From NCBI GenBank assembly GCA_032173965.1, contig CM063290.1, forward strand, positions 1,550,001 through 1,614,000: 64,000 bases of DNA, written 5' to 3'. The position numbers and the translations under genes are program-made. Under the pieces are notes generated by a model. The model was not told the origin of the DNA. It did no database searches and saw only the letters and a list, made by a program, of their open reading frames with translations. Origin of the DNA: Sitta carolinensis. Lineage: Eukaryota > Chordata > Aves > Passeriformes > Sittidae. Position 1 is the first letter of the stretch; every line of letters begins with the position of its first letter. Below are positions 11,124 to 23,800 of the stretch, one piece after another.

Positions 11124-11351
11124 ATAAATCCAGTTTTAATGGACATTCCCACATTGGAATTACTCATGTTTTCAACAAAACCTGACCAAATCCAGTTTTA
11201 ATGGACATTCCCACATTGGAATCACTCAGGACTTTAACAAAACCTGACTAAATCCCGTTTTAATGGACATTCCCACATTGGAATTACTCAGGACTTCAAC
11301 AAAACCTGATCAAATCCTGTGTTAATGGGGATTCCCATGCTGGAGTGATTC
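11124..11351. repeat. 62-bp tandem repeat, about 3.7 copies
   Basis: AATGGACATTCCCACATTGG recurs at 11138, 11200 and 11262, with a degraded copy at 11324. The intervening part reads CAACAAAACCTGACCAAATC with few changes. The period is 62 bp. Confidence 0.93.
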
Positions 11352-12349
11352 AGGTCTCCAGATTTTCTCCCAAGCCCATCTCTCCTACCAATCATTTTTG
11401 GCAAAGCCACCCTTTAGCCAAGGTCTTTAAGAGACCTAAATCCAGCAGTGAACTTTGGGATTTATCCTGGATTATTCGTTACTTCCATGATTTGCTTGAT
11501 TCCATCACTTGCTTCTGCCTTTTTTAACTTCTGCTGCTCTTTCTCCCTTTCCTTTGAAGTATCAGCCTTTACAAAGCCCAAAATTCCCCCAAGTTCCTCT
11601 GTCCCACCCCTGTAATTGTGAATTTTGGAGGGGTTTCCCATCTCCCAGGCTCTTCTCTGCAGTGAGATTTTGTTCAGCAGTGCCAGGATCACCTCATACC
11701 CCACCTGTGCCCTTCTCCCTTGGACTGTGCTTTGAAATTCCCTCGCTCCTGAAATTTTGTCCTTATTTTGCCCTTCTTTGCCAGCACTGAATTAAACATT
11801 TTTCCTCCTGTTGGCCAGGGCAGGGAAATGCTGGGAGCTGAGCGGTTCCCACTGGTGAGCTGTGGAATATTCCTGTGGTTTATTGCGTTGGACATTCTCC
11901 TGCTGTTCTGGTAACTCATTCCCCACACCGTGTGTACACCAGCCCTTCATTATTTGGAAATTTCAGCGCTCTTGTTTTTCCAACTAAACCCTTGTTTCCA
12001 GTTCCTAATTAAGGCTCTGCTTTAATTGCATTAATTCCTCTCATTCCGAGCCTGAACGTGGAGCTTGGAAAAGGCTGCTCCAATCACAGGCACGCTTTGG
12101 CTTTCCCAAGGTCTTTAAAATTCCGTGGCTGTTCCAAGAAAGCGCAGCCAGTGGATTATTTCTCAGGGACAGACAGTCCATCCTTCTCCTGGGGGTTTTA
12201 TGGACAGAGTGTATAAAATGATAACACAATGAACGGGCCACTTGCCACCCTCTATCAGCTGCTTAAATCAGCTGCTCCAGACAGCAATTCAATACAGGAG
12301 AAGCTGTTCCAAATGGATTTTTCAGGTCTGAGGAATTTCAGGAGTGTTC

Positions 12350-12680
12350 TTGAGCCGTTGGCACTGAGATAGCTTTAAAGACATTTATGGGCCTTCAATA
12401 ATGATGCTTTCAAACCATCTTCAGAATAATAAAATCGCTTTGGTGCTCTGAGGAGCTCAGGAGAAAATCAGATTATTGTTAGATTTGATTATGGCAGTGT
12501 CCAGAAATCGCAGCTATTGGATAAAATCCGCTGAGAAGCAAAAGGAGGATCTCATTTGGGGAGGGAAAGGAGGAGAAGGTTTGGCGTGCAGGAATTAAAT
12601 ATTCTCCCGTAATTTTATTTTTATGTAAATTATGTAAATTAGATGAAGATGTCATAATATTTCCCGTGCTGAATTCATGC
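12350..12680. other. AT-rich unique block, possible conserved non-coding element
   Basis: This is non-repetitive sequence with motif-rich runs (ACATTTATGGGCCTTCAATA, CAGATTATTGTTAGATTTGA and TTATGTAAATTATGTAAATT). It lacks the CR1-like or pyrimidine-rich texture around it. The call rests on composition only. Confidence 0.22.
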
Positions 12681-12924
12681 TATTTATGAACACTGCAGTG
12701 CTGTTTCCTCCTCTCCTGTAAAAACCTGCTGTGCTTCCCAGAATGCTGGGGATTTATCTCTTCTCCTGTGTTTAATTTTGCAAAATCGGGATGCAAACTT
12801 AAATAGGAAATCTCGAAGCCAAACTTCAGCAAAAGATTTCCTTCCTCGAAGGAAAGGGAGCAGGGAAGTGAATTCAGTATTTTTAGTGCAGAGCTGTGTT
12901 TTTTGGGATGTAGAGAAATTAAAG

Positions 12925-13080
12925 TGGGCTGCCCAGGCAAGTGGTGGATTCGTGGAGTCCCCATCCCTGGAAGTGTTCCAAAAATTGGATTTGAGGACAT
13001 TATTTAGTGGGGAACATGGGTTGATGCTTGGATTTGATTTTGGGAGTCCTTTCCAACCTTAAGGACTCTGTGATTCCATG
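12925..13080 (+). mobile_element. CR1 LINE 3' fragment
   Basis: It has classic CR1 3' landmarks: GGGCTGCCCAGGCAAGTGGT, CCCCATCCCTGGAAGTGTTC, TTTAGTGGGGAACATGG, GGAGTCCTTTCCAACCTTAA and a GACTCTGTGATTCCATGAAA tail. Confidence 0.9.
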
Positions 13081-14649
13081 AAATGACAGCCTTGGGGTCT
13101 CTCCCAAGCCTGCTGAGCCTTCCTGCCCACATTTTGATGTTTCTTTTCCTTGACAGCCAAATATTTCCTGGATTTTCTTCCTGAATCACTCTAAACTCGT
13201 TTTGTGGGGTGGAGTTCCATGGGTGGCTGCAGGAAGGGCTGGACCTTTGTCTGTCCCTTCCCATTTCTGGGAAAAAAACCCAAAGCAAACCTTTGACTGA
13301 GCCCCAGATCTCCTCTAGGACAACACTGAGGCTCAGAGGAGCTTGGAATTTCCTCGTGCAAATCCCAGTCTGGTTTTTGCACACCCCAATTCCCATCCCA
13401 CACCTTTAATCCTGATACTGTTTTTTGTTAAGCCCATCTGCAGCAGCTCCTTCATTCCCTGCATGATGGAACAGATCCTTTGCTGCTCCTCATCCCCAAA
13501 AAAAAAATGGAATTGGACAACTTCGAGCCTGGATTGTGACCTTTGCCCAAGGATTCTTGCTCCCTCTTACAGGAATCTTTGGGATATTCCCTGCAAACCT
13601 GAGCCTGACTCCTCACATCATCAGAAATCCCAAATCCTCAATGCTGTAAAAATATCCCAGAGTTTCCTTAACTCATTTTCCAGAAGTGTAATGATCCAGA
13701 AAATTAAGAATATTCACTTTTTTTTTTTCCCAGCAAGGAGATATTTTAATTCCAAATGTTCCCACTTAATTTCCCTCAGGGCATAAACTCAGACCTTCCA
13801 TGGCAATGTCCTTTCAGCTGTCCTTGTTTTTGGGGGGAATTTCTCTTTTCCATGCTTTTATTTTAAACCCCACTCTTTGACACACACAAACACAAAAAAA
13901 GAATTATTTCATTTATTAAAGGCCATGCCCACCATGAGATAATCATGGCAAAGAAATGAGAGGCTGTCACCGACTCCCCTCTCCATGAAAAAGGAATTTC
14001 ATGTCAATGGAGGCATTTTCCAGCAGCACTGAGGGGCTTTATTTTTATTTATTTTTGACAGCACCACTGGCCTTTGTTCCCAGCCTTTGCCACACAGAGG
14101 AACTTTGTCTGCTGCAAGGGTTGGTGCCAACTGGTGGGAAAGGTCCTAAAAACTCATGGAATTTCTTTTGGGATGCATGAGCCTCAGGGAAGGTTTTATT
14201 ACAGCAACAGGGGCAGAAAGAGAGGGCAGGCTGGAGAGGGGTCTGGCTCAGAGCGTGACAGAACAAATCAGGTTAAATTCAGGAAAATCTGGGTTTAGTC
14301 CCAGACTGGGGCACTTCCAAGAGGGATTGTTTTAAAAATGTGCAAGTATAAACTCAAATTAAATATTATTTTTTTTAAAAAGGTTGAATTAAAAGTAATT
14401 TTTAGCATTTCCTGATGTTGGGGGTTTCCCACTTAATTAGGGCTGAACAGGAACTCGAGTATGAGATTGGTTTATGGTGTGTTTTCCTTTTTAGGGTTTA
14501 TTTTTGTGTCCTCTCCAGCCAGGGAACAGCTGAAGCAGTGGGAATGAGCTGAGTTTGTAATCCCAGCAATTCTGGATTGATCCACGTCAGAAACTCAGCT
14601 GTTAAAAGTGAACTCCCAATGCCTTGGATTTTTTGCTCCTCCTGTGTTC

Positions 14650-14745
14650 TCCTAGAATTCCAGGATGTTTTGGGTGGGAAGGGATCATAAATCTCACCTC
14701 CCACTCTGCCAGCCTGGCCTGGGACACTCCCAGGGATGGAGAAGA
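14650..14745 (-). mobile_element. Short CR1 LINE fragment
   Basis: On the minus strand it keeps the CR1 3' order: CATCCCTGGGAGTGTCCCAG, CCAGGCTGGCAGAGTGGG and TGATCCCTTCCCACCCAAAA, then a degenerate tail. Confidence 0.6.
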
Positions 14746-15867
14746 TGTCCCCAATATGTTGGTTAAATCAGATAAATTTAAATTCCTCTGGAATTTCACT
14801 TAAAACACAGAAATTACCCAAAGTTTTGGGAATTCACCTCAATGCCAATGGGAAATATAGCTGTATCCTACATATTGCCATGCATGAAGTAACTTATAAT
14901 TGCATGATCCAGATGTTTTCCTGTTCCAAAACACAAATATCCAGGATCCACCTGCAGCCCAGCTGCTGGATCCCTTGGCCCAGGGGTGTTGGGGGATCAG
15001 ACCCTGAATGAGTCTCTCATTTTGGGGATTTAATCACAATTTGGGATTGATCAGACTTTTCCCACTGACTGATAACTCAACTTCCCCCCTTCAGCACCTC
15101 AGTTAAACCAGGGCAAAGCCTTGCTTGGTCATCAGGATGAAGAATCCAGGACTGGCAATTGTTGCTTATTAAATGTTTGTTTTAAAATTAAGCTTAATTT
15201 TTTAAGCTCTTTTTTTTTTTTTAATTTTGGGATTTTTTAAATTTAGATGGTTTGGGAGATCAGCAGATGGAGAAGGAGCAGCTAACCTCTCCTGATCACA
15301 GCCTGGAAAAATGTTTCCACAGTGACACTAAAATCTTAATAACCTGTCAAAGGCACTGCTCAGGGGAGGTTTGGCATGAAAAATAACTCCAAGATTTCCA
15401 GCTGAACAATGCTGGGCTCATTAAACATCCATCAAAACCCAAAGTGAAAGTTAATTTACCTCCAGGCTTGCTCCTGAGCAAAGCCAGGGCCTGCTTTTTA
15501 ATTTTCCAGGAGAAAATTGGGCATTTCAGCCACGACTTCCTGAGATTCCAAATTGGTGAGGAGCAAAATCCCAGTGGGGAAAAGATTGGGAGTGATCAAA
15601 TACTTGAAGGTGCTGTTAAATCTCAAAGAATTGTTGCCTCACCTCAAAAACGGGGAAAAAATTAAATAAGTAAAAAACCAGAGCTTAATTAAACTGATTA
15701 ATTACACCATCAGGGAAATCTGGACAGGAAAAACTGGATTGGTTTTGGAGAATCTGATCAGGAGAAATTGAAATTTCCTGGTGTTTGGGAGAGCCTGGAT
15801 CCCCAAACTGTTCAATTTTGGGTGACCTTTGAGCAATCAGACAAGCAGGAGCTGCTCCCAAGGCATT

Positions 15868-16530
15868 TTCTCCCAAAATAAGAAATCCCTGCCTTTACCC
15901 TCACAGATCCTGTCCCAAACTTTGCATTTTCTCCCAAAATATGAAATCCCTGCCTTTCCCCTCACAGATTCTATCCCAAACTGTACATTTCTCCCAAAAA
16001 TAAGAAATCCCTGCCTTTTCCCCTCACAGATTCTGTCCCAAACTTTGCATTTCCCCCAAAATAAGAAATCCCTGCCTTTCCCCTCACAGATTCTGTCCCA
16101 AACTTTGCATTTTCTCCCAAAATATGAAATCCCTGCCTTTCCCCTCACAGATTCTGTCCCAAACTTTGCATTTTCTCCCAAAATAAGAAATCTCTTCCCT
16201 CACCGCCAATTTTTCCCCCAAATAAGAATTCTCCCCTGTCCCAAACTTTGCATATCCTCTTCCCCACACTAAAATAAAGAAATCCCTGCCTTTCTCCTCA
16301 CAGATTCTGTCCCAAACTTTGCATTTCCCCCAAAATAAGAAATCCCTGCCTCATTCTCCTCACAGATCCTCCTTCCTCAATCCCAAACTTTGCATTTCCC
16401 CCAAAATAAGAAATCCCTGCCTTTCTCCTCACAGATTCTCTCCCAAACTTTGCATTTTCCCCCAAAATAAGAAATCCCTGCCTTTCTCCTCACAGATTCT
16501 GTCCCAAACTTTGCATTTCCCCCTTTCTCT
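15868..16530. repeat. 61-bp minisatellite, about 11 copies, acceptor-like core
   Basis: Each unit has three parts: CCCAAAATAAGAAATCCC, TGCCTTTCCCCTCACAG and ATTCTGTCCCAAACTTTGCA. Unit starts fall at about 15876, 15937, 15997, 16058, 16119 and 16179, giving a 61-bp period. Copies near 16200-16400 are disturbed. The middle part is a pyrimidine tract plus CACAG on the gene's sense strand, so it resembles a 3' splice site. Open frames across it are artefacts. Confidence 0.95.
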
Positions 16531-18294
16531 GCAGGCTGCCCTTGCTTTATTTTGGCTGTCACAGGAATATTTTTTGGGGTTTTTTAGGTTTCTTTAACCC
16601 AGGGCTCTGTGCAAGGACAGGAGGATTTAAATTTTGCTTCCCTGTCTTTAAGGGCAGAACTGGCAGGATAATATTTTTTTTATTTTTAATTTATTATTAT
16701 ATTCTGAGACTGGCAGGATAATTTTTTTTTTCCTGCTTTAAAGTCCTGTGAGTTATCCAGGATTTTCTGGGACTAAAACCATCATCCCAAGGAATGTGGG
16801 GCCACCCTTCAGGAGTTTATTGGAGCTGGTCTGCATTTAAATTGTCCCATCAGGGGGCTCTCAGGAGAGCTAGGGAGGCTCTTCCAGGAATTATTCCTGC
16901 TATTTCCCACTTCAATGGCTGGCTTATTTTAGGAAAACAATGATTTTCTCCAAATGAGGCAGCCTGAGGTTTAACCTTTGTGGGCAGAGGTTTATTTGCT
17001 GTGATGTTCTTCTCCCTTTATTCTATAAATGAGTTTCTAACACCCTGATCAGGTTCCTGCATTCCTTCTCAATTCCTCCGTCCCAACCAACAGGAATCCC
17101 AAAGACACAATTAAAAAACCAGAGGTGGGGACACAACAATGTCCTGCAGTGGCTTTTGTCCATAAGGAATAATAAAAGCTAAAATAGAAATATTAATGAA
17201 TGCCTGTAATGCTCAGCTCTGCTTCACTTCTAAAGGAATGAGAGAATTTAAAGAAAGATGGAATATTTAAAACATCCTAAAAAATATGAAGACCTGGATG
17301 AATGTGTTTTTTAAAAAAATACAATTAAAAAGAGGTTGATTTAAAATAAAAGGAGAGGGGAAGAGTGAAAATATTTATATGGAGGGTTAAGATATTTCCA
17401 TTGGTATTTATCTATTTACCTTTAATTTTGAGATTAATTTTCTTCCTGGGGTTGTGATTTCACTGGGATGGAGGTTGGGTGTTAAATCAGGATCTTCCTT
17501 TAAATCCTTCCCCCTTCAATTATCCAGCATCATCCTGGGAGCTGATGGAATTAATGGGGGATTATCACAATATTCTAGATTTGAAACTTTAGACAACAAC
17601 CCCGCCCTCTGCCCCAGGAAATCTGAATTTTATTAATTCCTAAAAAAGATTGCCACTGGGAAGCTGCAAATCCAGCTGCAAATCCTCTTCCCAGGAATAG
17701 GAGCAGGTGAAATGTGTGGAACTCAAATAAATTCATTTTCCCACAAATCTGCCAGGTCTCATTTGTAAGGTTTCTGTGCCCCTCACTATTTTGGCTGACA
17801 GGAGTTGGAGAAATGGAAACCAGCAAAGAAAATTGGGATTTTTTTTCCCCTCTCCAGTGATAACTAATCATTCAGCAATGCTGCACTGAAAAGTTCTTTA
17901 TTCTTCATTAAATTCTCTGCTGCTGCCACCTCACATTTTGGGATCCGGGAGATCCTGGCCAGAGTTTGTGCTGCCATTGGAATTTTTTATCGTTTCCTGG
18001 GAGGGGAATTTATCCTGCCGAGTGATGTCACCGCAAAAAATGCAAATTAATTCATGGAATTAGAGCTGACTCCGCTTCTCTGAGCCCTTCCCAACCCAAA
18101 TTTATCCCTTTGCTGGAGCCCAAAATCCCATCGTTGTCCCGGGAAATTTGCATTTCCAGGAGGGATTTCTTTTGTGCCCCAGGCCGATTTTATGTCCCCG
18201 CCGATAATCTCTTGATTAGCCTCCCATGGGCGCTAATCCCTGGTTTCCTCCGATTAGGGAGCCCGAGAAACACAGACAGGATGGGGAAAAATGA

Positions 18295-19075
18295 GGAGCA
18301 GGAGGTTGGGAATATCCCGGGTTCATCCCAGAGGCACCAGGAACAGCCCTGTGAATCCAGGAATAAATTCATTAACCTGATTTCAGCCACTTCATGGACA
18401 TAAATGGAGATAAAATCCCACTTTTGGTGGAAAATAGGGATTGAAACTTGTCCTGAAACTGCAGGAGAGGGAAAAGCAGCAGCTCTGCTCATGAGCTTCC
18501 AAAACCCTTCCAAAACAGGGAGAGCCTGGAGCTCCTCTATTCCATCTTTCCCTGATATTCCAGACTCAGGAACCTCGGGAAGAAGGTTGGGAATACCCAG
18601 AGCTCATTCCAGGGCACCAGGACAGGAAGAGCCCTGTGAATCCAGGAATAAATTCATTAACCAGGGCTGATTTCAGCCACTTCATGGACATAAATGGAGA
18701 TAAAATCCCATTTTTGGTGGAAAATAGGGATTGAAACCTGTCCTGGAATTGCAGGAGAGGGAAAGCACCCACATCCTCTCCAAAACAGGGAGAGCCTGGA
18801 GCTCCTCTATTCCATCTTTCCCTGATATTCCAGACTCAGGAACCTGGAGCTGGAGGTTGGGAATACCCAGAGCTCATTCCAGGGGCACCAAGAATCTTGG
18901 GAAAAAGGTTGGGAATACCCAGAGCTCATCCCAGAGGCACCAGGACAGGAAGAGCCCTGTGAATCCAGGAATAAATTTATCAACCAGGGCTGATTTCAGC
19001 CACTTCATGGACATAAATGGAGATAAAATCCCACTTTTGGTGGAAAATAGGGATTGAAATTTGTCCTGGAATGTA
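18295..19075. repeat. Tandem repeat of about 286-323 bp, 2.7 copies
   Basis: CCCTGTGAATCCAGGAATAA occurs at 18346, 18632 and 18955. It is followed each time by GATTTCAGCCACTTCATGGA and, at the end, AATAGGGATTGAAAC. A smaller internal duplication of GGTTGGGAATACCCAGAGCT makes the last period longer. Confidence 0.9.
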
Positions 19076-19389
19076 GGAATTGCAGCAGAGGGATTGCTGG
19101 GCTCTCCACCCTCCTTCCTCCTCCCCCTCTCTCCCTCCCTGGCACATTAGGAAAGTAAAGAAAGCTGAAGAAATGAAAAGCCCTGTGAATTATTTATCCC
19201 TCTGGAGCAGCTCTTCCCAGCTTTTCCAGAGCCCTCCCTCCCCCTCTGCAGCTCAGCTCTGCTCGAGGTTTATTTTAAATTATCCAAGCTTTAATTCTCC
19301 CCTGCTAATTAATAATTAATGGCCTCACTTGCTCTGGAATCTCTTTTTTCCAAGCAGGATTCAGGCAAAGGGAACGAGGGAAACAAATT

Positions 19390-19560
19390 CAGTTTTTAAC
19401 TCAAAGTTGTATTTTTTTTTTTTAACTTCTTGGTGTATTTTTCTCCTTTTTTGGTGTATTTTTCCCTTTTTACTGTATTTTTTCCACTTTTTGGTGTATT
19501 TTTCCAACTTTTTGGTGCATTTTCCCCCTTTTTCCTCTTTTTTCCTGTCACTGTGCTCCT
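19390..19560. repeat. Short T-rich repeat (TTTTTGGTGTATTTTTCC units)
   Basis: About six imperfect copies of a 22-26 base unit, CTTTTTGGTGTATTTTTCC, are pyrimidine-rich on the + strand. Confidence 0.7.
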
Positions 19561-20639
19561 ACATGGACCTTCCCAGGCCTTTTTTTCCTCTCTGCTCAAT
19601 TTTTCCCCTTTGATTTTATTTTTGGTGGCTTTTCCCTCCAATTGTTACCTTCTGTTCTGCCACCCCTGTTGTTTTTTTGCTTATTTTTTCCTTTTTTAAT
19701 AAATTTCTCCCCATTTTTTGCATTTTCCTCCATTCTCTCAGGGTGTTTTTCACCCCAGCTTTGCTCAGGAGGGTTTCCCCCATTTGCCCCCGCTGGAACT
19801 CTTTTATAGCCAAAATATCTTGATGATCTTTCCATATTTCCAACAGCAGATGGACCTAGAATTCCAAATTCCAGGATTTATTCCCTTTTTTCTGGGGTTT
19901 ATTTTCCTTGTTTGAGCCGGGCATAATTTAATCCCTGAAAATGAAAAATTCTCTCTTGAACATTCCTCACCTTTTTCTCTTTAAACCTTGAAGGAATTTT
20001 TTGCCTTGTGGCCCTTCCTGGGAGGAATCCTTTCAGGATTAACACATCCTTGAGGAGCTGCAATGGGAAAAAATGAGGGAAAATAAATATATTTTTATTT
20101 TAATAATTTTTTTCCACGGGGAGACTTGCAGGGGGTACTTTGTGTCCATTTTTCAGCTGTGCTGATCCATGAAAAAATAAAAATTTACCTGAAGAAAAGC
20201 TCAAGGAGGGCACTGAGGACATCACTCCTGGGATTTTCCTGCTCCAAGTGTCAGCCTGAATTTCTTGTCAGGAACATCCCAACAGCTGCTGCTGGAACCT
20301 TCACAGCTCCTTTTAGTCCATGAAAAAAGGAAATTTTCTAAGTCAGGACAGGTTTTTCAAGGGAATAACCCCTGATGGGGATGAGATTTCCAAGCTTTAT
20401 TATGGAAAAGTGAATTATGATAAATTGGAATTTAAAAGGCAGGATGGAATGAAGGGTTGGAAGGGTTGGAATATTGGTCTGGGGTTGCTTTATTTGTGGT
20501 TTGACCTGGAAAAAAGGGAAAATTTTCCTGCCTTTTCCCACCACCCATAGAGCCTGTGGAAAGGAGAAGTTCATGGACAGATTTCAAGGATTGGGGCCTG
20601 GGAAACGAATCCTCATTTTTGAGCTTCCTGCAGTTTTCT

Positions 20640-20745
20640 GACTGCTAGAAGCATTCCCATTTTTCCCTTGGATACGTTTCCCTGACACCTCCCACCATCC
20701 CAGGGTGCCTGGGACACTCCAGGCATGGGGTATCCTTGGGCCAAT
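20640..20745 (-). mobile_element. Degenerate CR1 LINE fragment
   Basis: On the minus strand GGAGTGTCCCAGGCACCCTG is followed by GGATGGTGGGAGGTGTCAGG, as in the CR1 copies at 3276 and 9640. Little else is preserved. Confidence 0.4.
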
Positions 20746-20878
20746 CCCTGCAGTATCCCTGCCCTTTTCCAGGGATGTGTTCACAGGGTGGGAATGGGAA
20801 GAGGGAGTGCAATCAGGGATGGGTTGGTTCGTTTGTTTGGGCTCCAATCTCCTAAGGAATTAGCAGAAATCCCTTAGG

Positions 20879-23800
20879 GAAAAGGACATTGATGGGAGGG
20901 ACTCTGGATTAGGTGGGAAAGGACACTCTCCCTGCAGGGACTCTGGGATTAGGTGGAAAAGGACACTGTCCCTGCAGGGACTCTGGGATTAGGTGGGAAA
21001 GGACACTGTCCCTGCAGGGACTCTGGGATTAGGTGGGAAAGGACACTGTCCCTGCAGGGACTCTGGGATTAGGTGGATAAAGGACACTGTCCCTGCAGGG
21101 ACTCTGGATTAGGTGGGAAGGACACTGTCCCTGCAGGGACTCTGGATTAGGTGGATAAAGGACACTGTCCCTGCAGGGACTCTGGGATTAGGTGGATAAA
21201 GGACACTGTCCCTGCAGGGACTCTGGGATTAGGTGGATAAAGGACACTGTCCCTGCAGGGACTCTGGATTAGATGGGAAAGGACACTGTCCCTGCAGGGA
21301 CTCTGGATTAGGTGGATAAAGGACACTGTCCCTGCAGGGACTCTGGATTAGGTGGATAAAGGACACTGTCCCTGCAGGGACTCTGGATTAGGTGGATAAA
21401 GGACACTGTCCCTGCAGGGACTCTGGATTAGGTGGATAAAGGACACTGTCCCTGCAGGGACTCTGGATTAGGTGGATAAAGGACACTGTCCCTGCAGGGA
21501 CTCTGGATTAGGTGGATAAAGGACACTGTCCCTGCAGGGACTCTGGATTAGGTGGGAAAGGACACTGTCCCTGCAGGGACTCTGGATTAGGTGGGAAGGA
21601 CACTGTCCCTGCAGGGACTCTGGGATTAGGTGGATAAAGGACACTGTCCCTGCAGGGACTCTGGATTAGGTGGATAAAGGACACTGTCCCTGCAGGGACT
21701 CTGGATTAGGTGGGAAAGGACACTGTCCCTGCAGGGACTCTGGGATTAGGTGGATAAAGGACACTGTCCCTGCAGGGACTCTGGATTAGGTGGATAAAGG
21801 ACACTGTCCCTGCAGGGACTCTGGATTAGGTGGGAAGGACACTGTCCCTGCAGGGACTCTGGGATTAGGTGGATAAAGGACACTGTCCCTGCAGGGACTC
21901 TGGGATTAGGTGGATAAAGGACACTGTCCCTGCAGGGACTCTGGATTAGGTGGATAAAGGACACTGTCCCTGCAGGGACTCTGGATTAGGTGGGAAGGAC
22001 ACTGTCCCTGCAGGGACTCTGGGATTAGGTGGATAAAGGACACTGTCCCTGCAGGGACTCTGGATTAGGTGGGAAAGGACACTGTCCCTGCAGGGACTCT
22101 GGATTAGGTGGATAAAGGACACTGTCCCTGCAGGGACTCTGGGATTAGGTGGATAAAGGACACTGTCCCTGCAGGGACTCTGGATTAGGTGGATAAAGGA
22201 CACTGTCCCTGCAGGGACTCTGGGATTAGGTGGATAAAGGACACTGTCCCTGCAGGGACTCTGGATTAGGTGGATAAAGGACACTGTCCCTGCAGGGACT
22301 CTGGATTAGGTGGGAAGGACACTGTCCCTGCAGGGACTCTGGGATTAGGTGGATAAAGGACACTGTCCCTGCAGGGACTCTGGGATTAGGTGGATAAAGG
22401 ACACTGTCCCTGCAGGGACTCTGGATTAGATGGGAAAGGACACTGTCCCTGCAGGGACTCTGGATTAGGTGGATAAAGGACACTGTCCCTGCAGGGACTC
22501 TGGGATTAGGTGGATAAAGGACACTGTCCCTGCAGGGACTCTGGATTAGATGGGAAAGGACACTGTCCCTGCAGGGACTCTGGATTAGGTGGGAAGGACA
22601 CTGTCCCTGCAGGGACTCTGGATTAGGTGGATAAAGGACACTGTCCCTGCAGGGACTCTGGATTAGGTGGATAAAGGACACTGTCCCTGCAGGGACTCTG
22701 GATTAGGTGGATAAAGGACACTGTCCCTGCAGGGACTCTGGATTAGGTGGATAAAGGACACTGTCCCTGCAGGGACTCTGGATTAGGTGGATAAAGGACA
22801 CTGTCCCTGCAGGGACTCTGGATTAGGTGGATAAAGGACACTGTCCCTGCAGGGACTCTGGGATTAGGTGGGAAGGACACTGTCCCTGCAGGGACTCTGG
22901 ATTAGGTGGGAAAGGACACTGTCCCTGCAGGGACTCTGGATTAGGTGGATAAAGGACACTGTCCCTGCAGGGACTCTGGATTAGGTGGATAAAGGACACT
23001 GTCCCTGCAGGGACTCTGGATTAGGTGGATAAAGGACACTGTCCCTGCAGGGACTCTGGATTAGGTGGGAAAGGACACTGTCCCTGCAGGGACTCTGGGA
23101 TTAGGTGGATAAAGGACACTGTCCCTGCAGGGACTCTGGGATTAGATGGATAAAGGACACTGTCCCTGCAGGGACTCTGGATTAGGTGGATAAAGGACAC
23201 TGTCCCTGCAGGGACTCTGGATTAGGTGGATAAAGGACACTGTCCCTGCAGGGACTCTGGGATTAGGTGGATAAAGGACACTGTCCCTGCAGGGACTCTG
23301 GATTAGGTGGATAAAGGACACTGTCCCTGCAGGGACTCTGGATTAGGTGGATAAAGGACACTGTCCCTGCAGGGACTCTGGATTAGGTGGATAAAGGACA
23401 CTGTCCCTGCAGGGACTCTGGATTAGGTGGATAAAGGACACTGTCCCTGCAGGGACTCTGGATTAGGTGGGAAAGGACACTGTCCCTGCAGGGACTCTGG
23501 GATTAGGTGGATAAAGGACACTGTCCCTGCAGGGACTCTGGGATTAGATGGATAAAGGACACTGTCCCTGCAGGGACTCTGGATTAGGTGGATAAAGGAC
23601 ACTGTCCCTGCAGGGACTCTGGATTAGGTGGATAAAGGACACTGTCCCTGCAGGGACTCTGGATTAGGTGGATAAAGGACACTGTCCCTGCAGGGACTCT
23701 GGATTAGGTGGATAAAGGACACTGTCCCTGCAGGACTCTGGATTAGGTGGATAAAGGACACTGTCCCTGCAGGGACTCTGGATTAGGTGGATAAAGGACA

